DNA of 40,886 bases, from assembly GCA_902578545.1 (NCBI GenBank), contig CACHDI010000012.1:1-40886 (forward strand). The letters are read 5' to 3'. Made by a program: the position numbers and the translations under genes. Positions within the stretch are counted from its first letter, which is position 1. Each line of letters opens with the position of its first letter. A model generated the notes under the pieces. It saw only the letters and a list, made by a program, of their open reading frames with translations. It was not told the origin of the DNA and searched no databases. Below are positions 7,810-15,878 of the stretch, one piece after another. This DNA is from an uncultured Alphaproteobacteria bacterium. Lineage in GTDB: Bacteria; Pseudomonadota; Alphaproteobacteria; Rhodobacterales; Rhodobacteraceae.

Positions 7810-8952
7810 TTATCCTTTAACAGAACCTGCAACTAGTCCTCTAATGAAAAATCTCTGCAGAGAAAAGAAAATAAATAAAGGGACTGTCATGGATATAAAT
7901 GCACCAGTCGTTAAAATTTCCCAATTTTCACCATAAGAACCCAATAACTCTTTTAGTTTTGCAGTTAAGATTATTTCACTTGGGTGCTTATCCAAAAATA
8001 CTAACCCGACTAATAGATCGTTCCAAACCCAAAGAAATTGTAAAATAAAAATAGATGCAAATGCAGGAATAGATAATGGTATAACTATCCTCACAAAAGT
8101 ATCATAATGAGAGGCACCATCTACCTTAGCTGCCTCTAGCATTTCGTTAGGTAGAGATTTCATGAAATTCCATAATAGAAAAGTAGTAGATGCTAAACCA
8201 AAACCAGTATGTGCCATCCAAATACCAGGAAATGATTTTGCCTCAATATTAAAAAGTGCTCCCAAGTCATTATAAATAGTTAAAATTGGGATTAAAGACA
8301 TCTGAAGTGGCACCACAAGAGATGCTATGATAGTGGCTAATAGTATGTCTCTCCCAAAAAAATTCATCCAAGTAAGAGAGTATGCGAAAAAAGAGCAGAT
8401 TATCAAAGGAATCAATGTAGCAGGTAATGCAACTGCAATTGTATTCAAAAATGCTTGACCCAAACCTGCTTCAAATAATACTTCTTTATAATTGTCTAAA
8501 GTAAAACTAGGTGGGCTTTTTGCAGTAATAAATATTCTTCTTCCTTTTTTCTTTTTAAATTCATTTTCTGATCTCCATTCATAATCTCCATTTTCAAAAA
8601 CAACTATTTCAGATTTATCTTTTAATACAGCTTTTTCACCAACCATATAGGCATTTATATTTTTTGAAGTTACACCAAAACTTAGTATTTTCTTCCCTTT
8701 GTCCTCTTTAAATAAATTACCCCTTATGAAATAAACTTCATTTTCTTTTGATTGTTCATTTTTACCCTTAGTTCTATGAATTTCACTTACCTCAGTATTA
8801 ATTAATGAAGTCCACCAACCGCTAATAGCCAGTTGATCTTTATCTCTGAATGAACTGATCAAAAGTCCAAAGGTAGGAGTAATCCAAAGTATAACAAAAA
8901 ATAATAACAGTAATTGCGAAAAAATAGACGATAAATTCAATTTAAATTTCAT
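7810..8952 (-). CDS. aglG: AglG-like ABC transporter permease with periplasmic insertion
   Basis: The second permease of the CUT1 importer (MalG type). I start it at the ATG at 8952, which gives 380 residues, the length I recall for rhizobial AglG; a frame extending to 8991 would add 13 unconvincing residues. The first membrane helix (about 11-33) is followed by a hydrophilic insertion of roughly 100 residues (about 50-148) that ordinary MalG proteins lack but AglG proteins have. Then come five helices and the EAA loop EAAKVDGASHYDTF, which docks with the ATPase. The start overlaps the aglF stop by 11 bases. A 107-base gap without recognisable signals separates its end from the GH4 gene. Confidence 0.9.
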   Translation of the reverse strand: MKFKLNLSSIFSQLLLLFFVILWITPTFGLLISSFRDKDQLAISGWWTSLINTEVSEIHRTKGKNEQSKENEVYFIRGNLFKEDKGKKILSFGVTSKNINAYMVGEKAVLKDKSEIVVFENGDYEWRSENEFKKKKGRRIFITAKSPPSFTLDNYKEVLFEAGLGQAFLNTIAVALPATLIPLIICSFFAYSLTWMNFFGRDILLATIIASLVVPLQMSLIPILTIYNDLGALFNIEAKSFPGIWMAHTGFGLASTTFLLWNFMKSLPNEMLEAAKVDGASHYDTFVRIVIPLSIPAFASIFILQFLWVWNDLLVGLVFLDKHPSEIILTAKLKELLGSYGENWEILTTGAFISMTVPLFIFFSLQRFFIRGLVAGSVKG

Positions 8953-9931
8953 TTTTTTGCTCTTGCCTATGCCTATATAAATTCCAAACAAGAATAGGAA
9001 TAACTCCTATCATTATACAAAAGGCTAATACACTACCCCTTCCAGAATCCCCTCCTCCTCTAAACATCCAATCATACATGAGGTTAGCCAGAACTTCTGT
9101 TTGCCACTCCCCATTGGTCATTGCATAGATAATATCGAATACTTTTAAGACTAAAATTGTGATTATAGTCCAAATAACTAAAATAGTTCTTTCTAAAAAG
9201 GGTATAATTATAGACCAAAAAATTCTGAATTCGCTTGCCCCATCTATACGTGCTGCTTCAAGTGTTTCATTTGGAATACCTCGAAGAGCAGCACTAAAAA
9301 TCACCAAGGCTAAACCAGTTTGTATCCAAATCATAATGGCCATTAAAAAAAGATTGTTCCAAATTGAAATTGTGAGCCATGCTTGTGGCTCCATCCCCAA
9401 AGAAACAACAATTGCATTTAACAAACCTATTTGCTGATCACCTGTTCCTCTATAATCGTAAATAAATTTCCATATTACTCCAGCTCCTACAAATGATATG
9501 GCCATTGGCATAAATATAATAGATTTTGCGATAGTTCCCCACCATATCTTGTCAGTTAAATTGGCAATTACTAAACCAAAAAAAGTACTGAGTGTCGGAA
9601 CTATCAAAAGCCAACCCAAGTTATTTAAAATGCTTCTTCTAAAGTTTGGATCATTTAATGCCCATAAATAATTGTTCCAACCAACAAACTCACGACCAAA
9701 TTTGTCATAAAAACTTAATCTCACTGTTTCAAAAACAGGATATAAAATAAACATAAACAAAACCAAAAAAGCTGGAGCTATGAAGATTATAGCTCTTACC
9801 GAATTTTCAAGAGCTACGGAATTACTTTTAAATTTACAAACTAAATCTAAAATAAAATTTGATAAACCAAAGTAAATGACAAAAAACAAAACGCCAACTA
9901 TAACAGTTGATATTAATGAAAAAAAACTCAT
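8942..9931 (-). CDS. aglF: AglF-like ABC transporter permease
   Basis: The first permease of the sugar importer (MalF type), with 329 residues. It has an amphipathic membrane helix at 5-30, as in rhizobial AglF. Next come a core opening FIAPAFLVLFMFILYPVFET, further membrane segments, and the coupling motif EAARIDGASEFRIFWSIIIP near residues 225-245. Near the end WQTEVLANLMYDWMF and an SGRGS stretch are typical of the subfamily. The ATG lacks a clear Shine-Dalgarno sequence. It follows aglE after a hairpin that may lower its expression, and its stop overlaps aglG. Confidence 0.9.
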   Translation of the reverse strand: MSFFSLISTVIVGVLFFVIYFGLSNFILDLVCKFKSNSVALENSVRAIIFIAPAFLVLFMFILYPVFETVRLSFYDKFGREFVGWNNYLWALNDPNFRRSILNNLGWLLIVPTLSTFFGLVIANLTDKIWWGTIAKSIIFMPMAISFVGAGVIWKFIYDYRGTGDQQIGLLNAIVVSLGMEPQAWLTISIWNNLFLMAIMIWIQTGLALVIFSAALRGIPNETLEAARIDGASEFRIFWSIIIPFLERTILVIWTIITILVLKVFDIIYAMTNGEWQTEVLANLMYDWMFRGGGDSGRGSVLAFCIMIGVIPILVWNLYRHRQEQKNEI

Positions 9932-9950
9932 GATGATTTTTATTATAAAA

Positions 9951-9985
9951 AAATAAGGCGAACAAGTTTATTGTTCGCCTTATTT
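9951..9985 (-). terminator. Intercistronic terminator-like hairpin after aglE
   Basis: A perfect 14-base inverted repeat (AAATAAGGCGAACA at 9951-9964 and its complement at 9972-9985) encloses a 7-base loop. On the transcribed minus strand the stem is followed by a run of T residues, so it looks like an intrinsic terminator. It lies between the aglE stop (9997) and the aglF start (9931). Partial read-through here would give more binding protein than permease; it could also protect the upstream mRNA from 3' decay. Confidence 0.85.
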
Positions 9986-9996
9986 ACAAGATTTAT

Positions 9997-11316
9997 TTAT
10001 TTAATTGCATCCCAGCTGGATTGAATGGCATCTGCAACATCTTTTGCTGATTTACCATTGGTATAATCAACCATACCAGTCCAAAAAGAACCCGCACCAA
10101 CAGCGCCTGGCATTAAATCTGATCCATCGAATCTAAATGTAGTCGCACCAACTAAAATATCGTGTAATCCTCTAAATGTATCACTCGCATACTTACTTTT
10201 ATCAACACCCTTATGTGGAGTTAAAAAACCTCCCTTACCCATAAATCTTTCATGAGCTTCTGGATGCATTAAAAACTTCATTAGTTCTGTAGTTGCTGGA
10301 TCATTGTTAGTAGCTGTAACAACAGTACCTGCTCCTAGCACTGGACGTCCGAGATCCTTTGAAGAATAAGCTGGAAAATAGAAAAAATCATAATCTACAC
10401 CTGCTTCAACACCTTCTGGAAAGAAGGCAGGAATAAAACTAGCTTGTCTATGCATCATACACTGTGGTGGTGATGTAAATAATCCTTTTGGAGAATCTCT
10501 AAAACCAGTTGTTGCAACTGCTTTTGAACCACCTGCTACATAATCATCATTCAATGCAAATGTACCAAAAAATTCCATTGCATCTATAACTTTCTGATCA
10601 TTAAACGGCATTTCATTAGATACCCATTGGTCATAAACTGATGGTGGATGAGTCCTCAACATTATTTCTTCCATCCAATCAGTTGCTGGCCATCCTGTTG
10701 CTCCACCAGACTCGAGACCAATACACCAAGGTGTGTTACCGTCAGAAGCCATTTTTTCTGTTAGTGATAATAACTCCTCCATTGTTTTAGGAACTTCATA
10801 TCCATTATCTTCAAAATTATCAGGTGAATACCAAACTAGGCTTTTCACATTAACTCTGAAGAAAATACCATAAAATTGGTCCTTTCCACTAGCGTCTGCG
10901 TAAGTTGTCAAATCAACCCATGATTGACCAGCAGCATAATTATCTAAAACCATTTGCTTTAAATCATTACCTTGTGGTGCTAAACATCCAGTTGCGGCAA
11001 TATTTGCAGCTAAACCAGGTTGTGGAAAGACTGCTATGTCAGCTGGATTACCTGCTTTACAGTCAATATTGATGATCTGCTCAAATTCGTCTGATCCACC
11101 ATATTCAACTGATGCACCTGTTTCTTTTTCAAAAATAGATAACACATCTCTGAAGCTTTCATCTTCAGGTGCTAACCAAGGTCCAAAAATTTTAATTTTG
11201 GCTCCAGAAATATCTGGACCATCATAATGATAATGTCCACTACCAGCAAATATACTTGTTGGAAAAACCAATAGTACAGAAGCTAATAGGAGATTTTTAA
11301 TTTTTAAAATGTTCAT
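9997..11316 (-). CDS. aglE: AglE-like alpha-glucoside ABC transporter substrate-binding protein
   Basis: The periplasmic solute-binding protein of the importer, with 439 residues. A signal peptide spans about residues 1-24 and would be cut after IFA. The mature part is a family 1 (MalE-like) fold. It opens with GAKIKIFGPWLAPEDESF and contains the region around NPADIAVFPQPG, a WYSPDNF segment and the conserved MQASFI-like stretch MMHRQASFIPAFF. The protein resembles AglE, which binds sucrose, maltose, trehalose and related alpha-glucosides; the real ligand here is unknown. The ATG follows a GGGGGA ribosome-binding site. It is the first gene of the operon, divergent from the GH1 gene. Confidence 0.9.
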   Translation of the reverse strand: MNILKIKNLLLASVLLVFPTSIFAGSGHYHYDGPDISGAKIKIFGPWLAPEDESFRDVLSIFEKETGASVEYGGSDEFEQIINIDCKAGNPADIAVFPQPGLAANIAATGCLAPQGNDLKQMVLDNYAAGQSWVDLTTYADASGKDQFYGIFFRVNVKSLVWYSPDNFEDNGYEVPKTMEELLSLTEKMASDGNTPWCIGLESGGATGWPATDWMEEIMLRTHPPSVYDQWVSNEMPFNDQKVIDAMEFFGTFALNDDYVAGGSKAVATTGFRDSPKGLFTSPPQCMMHRQASFIPAFFPEGVEAGVDYDFFYFPAYSSKDLGRPVLGAGTVVTATNNDPATTELMKFLMHPEAHERFMGKGGFLTPHKGVDKSKYASDTFRGLHDILVGATTFRFDGSDLMPGAVGAGSFWTGMVDYTNGKSAKDVADAIQSSWDAIK

Positions 11317-11395
11317 ATTTCCCCCATTTTATGTAATTTACTTAACGTAAGCATTGAATTACTACATATATAATCACACAGATACAGCTAAATTA

Positions 11396-11408
11396 CACTT
11401 AATAAGTG
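11396..11408. promoter_or_regulatory. Short inverted repeat in the divergent aglE/GH1 control region (tentative)
   Basis: The 198-base gap between aglE and the GH1 gene holds a small palindrome, CACTT-AAT-AAGTG, near its middle. It is where a shared operator would be expected, but five-base arms are weak evidence in such AT-rich DNA. A TATAAT at 11472-11477 is a likely -10 element for the GH1 gene. No regulator gene is adjacent. I see no riboswitch or small RNA in the gap. Confidence 0.25.
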
Positions 11409-11514
11409 AAAAAAAATAAATATGCCTGAAAAAAAGGCAATTTTTGAGTTTCAAGAAATAGCCTGAAAAGATATAATATATTTAGATGGTTTTAAAACTA
11501 TAGGCTTTATTATA

Positions 11515-12846
11515 ATGGTAGACCTAAAAATAATAAATAAATTCCCTGATGATTTTACCTTTGGTGTTGCAACTTCAAGTTATCAAATAGAAGGAAATAG
11601 TTTTGGAAAATCAGGGCTAAGTCATTGGGATAATTTTTCAAAACAAGATGGGAGAGTTTTTAATAATGAATCAGGTAACATCGCTTGTGCTCATGTTATC
11701 AATTACAAGGAGGATGTTAAATTAATTGCAGACGCTGGATTTTCTGCATATAGATTTTCTTTTTCATGGCCTAGAATTCTTCCTGAAGGGAAAGGTACTA
11801 TTAATAAAGAGGGGATTTCGTTTTATGATAAATTAATTGATGAGCTTCTAGAAAATAATTTAAAAACATATTCAACACTTTATCATTGGGATTTGCCTGA
11901 AATTTTTATGTCAAAAGGTGGATGGAAAAATCGCGATACAACTAAGTGGTTTGCCGATTTTACAGATATCATAATGAGAAGTTTTTCAGACAGGTTAGAC
12001 TCCATTGCAACAATAAACGAACCCTGGTGTGTTTCTTGGCTTAGTCATTACCTTGGGGAACATGCTCCTGGAGAAAGAAGTATAGAATCAGGCGTCAAAA
12101 CAATGCACATGATATTGGTTGCTCATGCTGAAGCTATGCAAGTAATAAGGAGTCATAATTATAATAACGCTGGAATTGTATTAAATAAACAATATGTGCA
12201 ACCATTTAACGACATACCTGAAACTTTAAAAGTCACAAATTTAGCAGACGAAATTCATAATCTCTGGTTTGATGAAGCTATATTTAATGGTGTTTACCCA
12301 TCTCAAACACTTGATCTCTTTTCTCAATATATGCCAATCAATTATGAAAAAGATCTAGCACAAATATCGCAACCATTAGATTGGGTGGGAATAAACTATT
12401 ATACAAGATCATTGATCAAAATCGATCCAAGTGAATCTTTTTTGGGTTACAAATCCGTTAATGGTGATTTAGACATTACCGATATGGGTTGGGAAATTTT
12501 TCCTAAAGGGCTTAGAACTCTTATTGAAAGGTTACATAAAGAATATTCAAAAAAAATTCCAATTTATGTCACAGAAAATGGTATGGCCAACAATGATGTT
12601 ATTGTAGATGGAAAAATTAATGATTCTAAAAGAATAAAATTCTATAATGATCACCTAATTGAGTGCTTTAAGCTTTTAGAAAATGGAATTCCTTTAAAAG
12701 GATATTTCGCTTGGTCATTATTAGATAATTTTGAATGGGCATTTGGATATAGTAAAAGATTTGGTCTCGTCTATGTTGATTTTGATAATTTAACAAGAGT
12801 ACCAAAATTATCGTGGGAAGAATTCAGAAGGTATTTAAAATCGTAA
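11515..12846 (+). CDS. Glycoside hydrolase family 1 beta-glucosidase
   Basis: A cytoplasmic retaining beta-glycosidase (beta-glucosidase or beta-galactosidase type) of 443 residues. Landmarks are DFTFGVATSSYQIEG near the N terminus, FSFSWPRILP (81-90), YHWDLP (123-128), the acid/base Glu169 in TINEPWC, the nucleophile Glu354 in YVTENG, and SLLDNFEWAFGY with the glucose-contacting Glu-Trp near the end. There is no signal peptide, so its substrate must be imported. It is divergent from aglE, which suggests that the same importer or a promiscuous one supplies it. The ATG at 11515 has no clear Shine-Dalgarno sequence. Exact specificity cannot be read from the sequence. Confidence 0.93.
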   Translation: MVDLKIINKFPDDFTFGVATSSYQIEGNSFGKSGLSHWDNFSKQDGRVFNNESGNIACAHVINYKEDVKLIADAGFSAYRFSFSWPRILPEGKGTINKEGISFYDKLIDELLENNLKTYSTLYHWDLPEIFMSKGGWKNRDTTKWFADFTDIIMRSFSDRLDSIATINEPWCVSWLSHYLGEHAPGERSIESGVKTMHMILVAHAEAMQVIRSHNYNNAGIVLNKQYVQPFNDIPETLKVTNLADEIHNLWFDEAIFNGVYPSQTLDLFSQYMPINYEKDLAQISQPLDWVGINYYTRSLIKIDPSESFLGYKSVNGDLDITDMGWEIFPKGLRTLIERLHKEYSKKIPIYVTENGMANNDVIVDGKINDSKRIKFYNDHLIECFKLLENGIPLKGYFAWSLLDNFEWAFGYSKRFGLVYVDFDNLTRVPKLSWEEFRRYLKS

Positions 12847-12890
12847 TATTAAGAGATTTTTCATTAATTGAATACTTGTAATTTTTTTTC

Positions 12891-12929
12891 AGGATGCCTA
12901 TCCTCTCAGCTGAGATTGCTTGTTTCTCA
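12891..12929 (+). promoter_or_regulatory. Cluster of inverted repeats upstream of the tctC operon
   Basis: Three overlapping dyads lie 33-72 bases before tctC. AGGAT-gcct-ATCCT spans 12891-12904, and a perfect 12-base palindrome TCTCAGCTGAGA spans 12904-12915. The TGAGA of that palindrome (12911-12915) can instead pair with TCTCA at 12925-12929, so two alternative hairpins are possible in RNA. It could be a repressor operator or a 5'-leader switch. The CTGAGA recalls a TPP riboswitch, but the other conserved parts of that element are missing. Confidence 0.45.
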
Positions 12930-12962
12930 ATAAATTAAACTAATCATATTTAGGAGGAAAAT

Positions 12963-13928
12963 ATGATCAAAAAAATTAAATCTTTTGCTGCTGGATTGTC
13001 AGTTTCATTCTTTGCAGCTACAAGTTTGTTTTCAGCTGAATGTATAGCACCAGCTAATCCTGGTGGTGGTTGGGACTTTACTTGCAGAACTATTACAAAA
13101 ATTATGTATGATATTGGTGCTTATGATTCACCTATTCAGGTAACTAATATGGCAGGTGGAGGCGGAGGCTTAGCCTATGGTCATGTAGTAAATGAAAGAA
13201 ATACAGATGACAACTTAATAGTAGCTGCTTCTTCTGCAACAGCCACAAGGTTAGCACAGAATGCCTATTCTGGAATGACCTATGATCAAGTACGTTTTCT
13301 TGGTGCTATTGGTGCAGACCCGGGAGTTATAGTAGTGGCTGCAGACTCACCTTATAAAAATTTAAATGACTTACTTGATGCTGTTATTGCAGATCCTGCA
13401 AATCATGCTTTTGCTGGGGGATCTGCTGCAGGTGGTTTTGATCACTTAAAAGTATTAATGGCTTTAGGAAAAAAAGGGTTTACCGATATTGCTAAGGTAA
13501 AATATATCGGTGTTGATGGAGATGCTGACGCTATTACTCAAACAGTAGGTGGTTTTACCGCTGCTATGACTGGTGATATTTCCGGGGTTGTTGGATTTAT
13601 CAAATCTGGTGATGTAAGAGTACTTGCTTCATTTACAGACGAAAGAATTCCTGGTTTTGAAGATATTCCTACTGCCAAAGAACAGGGAATTGATGTAGTT
13701 GCTGTTAATTGGAGAGGTTTGTATACTCCAAAAGGTGCATCTGAAGCTTCATATAAAAAATGGACTGAGGCCCTTAGAAAAGTTGGTGATTCCGCAGAGT
13801 GGAAAAAGGCCATGGAAGCCAACGGATTAGCACCATTTAATAAAGTTGGTCCAAACTTCCAAGATTATGTTGTTGGAGTTATGGCTGAAGTCCAAGCTTT
13901 ATCCAAAGAACTTGGTGTAATGAAATAG
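12963..13928 (+). CDS. TctC-type substrate-binding protein of a tripartite tricarboxylate transporter
   Basis: A 321-residue periplasmic binding protein of the Bug/TctC family. A signal peptide (about 1-23) ends before ECIAPANPGGGWD, where the GGGWD segment is the typical ligand-contacting start of the mature protein. The N-M-A-GGGG stretch (around 60-66) and the second-domain GD(A/V)DAITQTVGG region also fit. It is preceded by AGGAGG six bases before the ATG, the best ribosome-binding site in the window, consistent with high expression. The stop overlaps the start of tctB by one base. Bug proteins bind carboxylates such as citrate or dicarboxylates; the ligand here is not known. Confidence 0.92.
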   Translation: MIKKIKSFAAGLSVSFFAATSLFSAECIAPANPGGGWDFTCRTITKIMYDIGAYDSPIQVTNMAGGGGGLAYGHVVNERNTDDNLIVAASSATATRLAQNAYSGMTYDQVRFLGAIGADPGVIVVAADSPYKNLNDLLDAVIADPANHAFAGGSAAGGFDHLKVLMALGKKGFTDIAKVKYIGVDGDADAITQTVGGFTAAMTGDISGVVGFIKSGDVRVLASFTDERIPGFEDIPTAKEQGIDVVAVNWRGLYTPKGASEASYKKWTEALRKVGDSAEWKKAMEANGLAPFNKVGPNFQDYVVGVMAEVQALSKELGVMK

Positions 13929-14365
13929 TGTCAGACCGAATATTCGGCTCTATTTTAACTATATTAGCACTGACATTTTTTGTCAGTGCTACCCAGTTGG
14001 AATCACCTTTTTTTGCTGACCCTTTAGGACCAAAAAACTTTCCTTTTATAGTTTCTGGTGCTGCTTTGATTTGTTCAATAACAATGATAATAAAACCAGA
14101 TAAAGACCCATTGTGGCCAAATGTTAAAACTTTAATAAAATTATTTACAGCTTTAATTGTTTTAATCTTATATGCTTTTTCTTTAAAAACATTTGGTTTC
14201 CTTTTACCTACAGCATTGGCATCTGCTGCTTTATCCTACTTAATACAACCCAGTATTTTTAAATCATCAGCAACTGGTTTAATCTTATCTTTATCGTTAT
14301 TTACAATATTTAAATTTGGATTAGGACTTAGTCTTTTTCCTTTCCCAAAATTTCTTTTAGGTTAA
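13928..14365 (+). CDS. TctB-type small membrane subunit of the tricarboxylate transporter
   Basis: A 145-residue protein with four predicted membrane helices, the usual size and topology of TctB. Sequence conservation in this subunit is low, but FFADPLGPKNFPFIVSGAAL near residues 28-47 is a recognisable family feature. Translation must start at GTG 13928, which shares its G with the tctC stop, so it is translationally coupled. The tctA ATG follows after 6 bases. Its role is structural support of the TctA channel. Confidence 0.88.
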   Translation: MSDRIFGSILTILALTFFVSATQLESPFFADPLGPKNFPFIVSGAALICSITMIIKPDKDPLWPNVKTLIKLFTALIVLILYAFSLKTFGFLLPTALASAALSYLIQPSIFKSSATGLILSLSLFTIFKFGLGLSLFPFPKFLLG

Positions 14366-14371
14366 TTGCAA

Positions 14372-15874
14372 ATGGAACTTTTTCAAAATTTGGCCCTTGG
14401 TTTTGGCATTGCACTTACATTAACTACTCTTAGCTTAGCTATTATAGGATGCATTCTTGGAACAATTATTGGGGCTTTACCAGGACTTGGACCTTCCAAT
14501 GGCGTAGCAATTCTCATACCTCTTGCATTTACCTTAGAGTTAGATGCAACACAAGCTCTCGTTCTCATGACTAGTGTGTATTATGGCGCCATGTATGGAG
14601 GAAGAATATCGTCGATTCTCTTAAATATACCTGGTGATGAACCTGCAATGATGACTACTCTTGATGGATATCCAATGGCAAAAAAAGGAAGAGCTGGTGA
14701 TGCCCTTGTACTTTCGGGCGTATCGTCTTTTGTTGGAGCTTTTCTTGCTACAATAGGACTAATGCTTCTAGCACCAATCTTAGCAAGAGTAGCATTTTAT
14801 TTTGGCCCAGCTGAATACTTTGCATTATATCTTCTAGCATTTTGTACACTTGGTGGAATAGGCGCTGAAAATCAAGCGAAATCAGCAATTGCTGTATGTT
14901 TAGGATTAGGTATTTCAATGATAGGTGTAGATAATTCAACTGGGATGACAAGATTCACTGGAGGAAACCTTCATTTATATGATGGTGTGGATTTTTTAGT
15001 AGCAATTGTTGGTCTTTTTGCAGTTACTGAAATATTTGTTTTTATCGAAAGTAGAGGAAAAGACTCCGCTATTGGAGTAAAACTAGGAAAAATTTCCATT
15101 CCTATAAAAGATATATTGGCGACCAAATGGACAATGCTAAGAGCAACTACTGTTGGCTTTATAGCAGGAGTTCTTCCTGGAGCAGGAGCTTCTTTAGGTA
15201 GTTTTCTTGCTTATATGAGTGAAAAATCTTTAGCTAAAGAAAAAAAGACTTTTGGAACAGGCGATATCAGAGGCGTAGCTGCTCCAGAAGCTGGAAATAA
15301 TGCCGCTGCTGGAGGTGCACTTGTTCCAATGTTAACTTTAGGAGTACCTGGTTCTGGAACAACTGCTGTTTTACTTGCTTTATTGATGACATTAAACATA
15401 ACACCAGGACCACTCCTTTTTAATGAAAGACCAGAGGTGGTTTGGGGGTTAATAGCAACGCTATTAATAGCTAACTTTGTTTTATTAATTTTAAATGTTC
15501 CTTTGGTAAAAGTATTTACAAAAATTCTTCAAGTACCAGCATCATTTTTACTACCTGGAGTAGCTATGGTTTCTTTTGTTGGAATCTATTCCTTATCTGG
15601 AAGCTATTTTGATCTTTTACTAATGATAGGATTTGGTGTTTTAGGTTTTACTTTACGAAAATTAAAAATACCTGCAGTTCCTGTTATACTTGGAATTTTG
15701 CTTGGAGGACACATGGAAGTAAGTTTAAGGAGAGCAATGGTTTTGTCCAATGGTGACTGGACCTATCTATTTAATTCTTATATTTCGGTAGGGTTGTGGA
15801 TTGCAGCCTTTATAGGTTTTATTGCACCAATTTTTTTAAGATCTTATCTAAAAAAACCAACACCAATTGGATAG
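14372..15874 (+). CDS. TctA-type large membrane subunit of the tricarboxylate transporter
   Basis: The transport channel of the tripartite tricarboxylate transporter, with about 500 residues and 10-12 membrane helices. The family signature is clear: GALPGLGPSNGVAILIPL near 32-49, then MYGGRISSILLNIPGDEPA. The repeat of that signature in the second half is GVLPGAGASLGSFLAY and GVPGSGTTAVLLALL, as expected for a duplicated fold. The ATG at 14372 is preferred over a TTG six bases earlier. The end lies 4 bases before the AtuA-family start. Uptake is driven by the ion gradient in this family. Confidence 0.95.
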   Translation: MELFQNLALGFGIALTLTTLSLAIIGCILGTIIGALPGLGPSNGVAILIPLAFTLELDATQALVLMTSVYYGAMYGGRISSILLNIPGDEPAMMTTLDGYPMAKKGRAGDALVLSGVSSFVGAFLATIGLMLLAPILARVAFYFGPAEYFALYLLAFCTLGGIGAENQAKSAIAVCLGLGISMIGVDNSTGMTRFTGGNLHLYDGVDFLVAIVGLFAVTEIFVFIESRGKDSAIGVKLGKISIPIKDILATKWTMLRATTVGFIAGVLPGAGASLGSFLAYMSEKSLAKEKKTFGTGDIRGVAAPEAGNNAAAGGALVPMLTLGVPGSGTTAVLLALLMTLNITPGPLLFNERPEVVWGLIATLLIANFVLLILNVPLVKVFTKILQVPASFLLPGVAMVSFVGIYSLSGSYFDLLLMIGFGVLGFTLRKLKIPAVPVILGILLGGHMEVSLRRAMVLSNGDWTYLFNSYISVGLWIAAFIGFIAPIFLRSYLKKPTPIG

Positions 15875-15878
15875 TTCA

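Noticed and set aside
8953-8991. Longer start for the AglG permease
   Set aside because: The 13 extra residues lie within aglF and precede a normal start that gives the typical 380-residue protein.
12904-12930. TPP riboswitch suspected because of CTGAGA before tctC
   Set aside because: The remaining conserved TPP elements are absent, and the downstream gene is not a thiamine gene.
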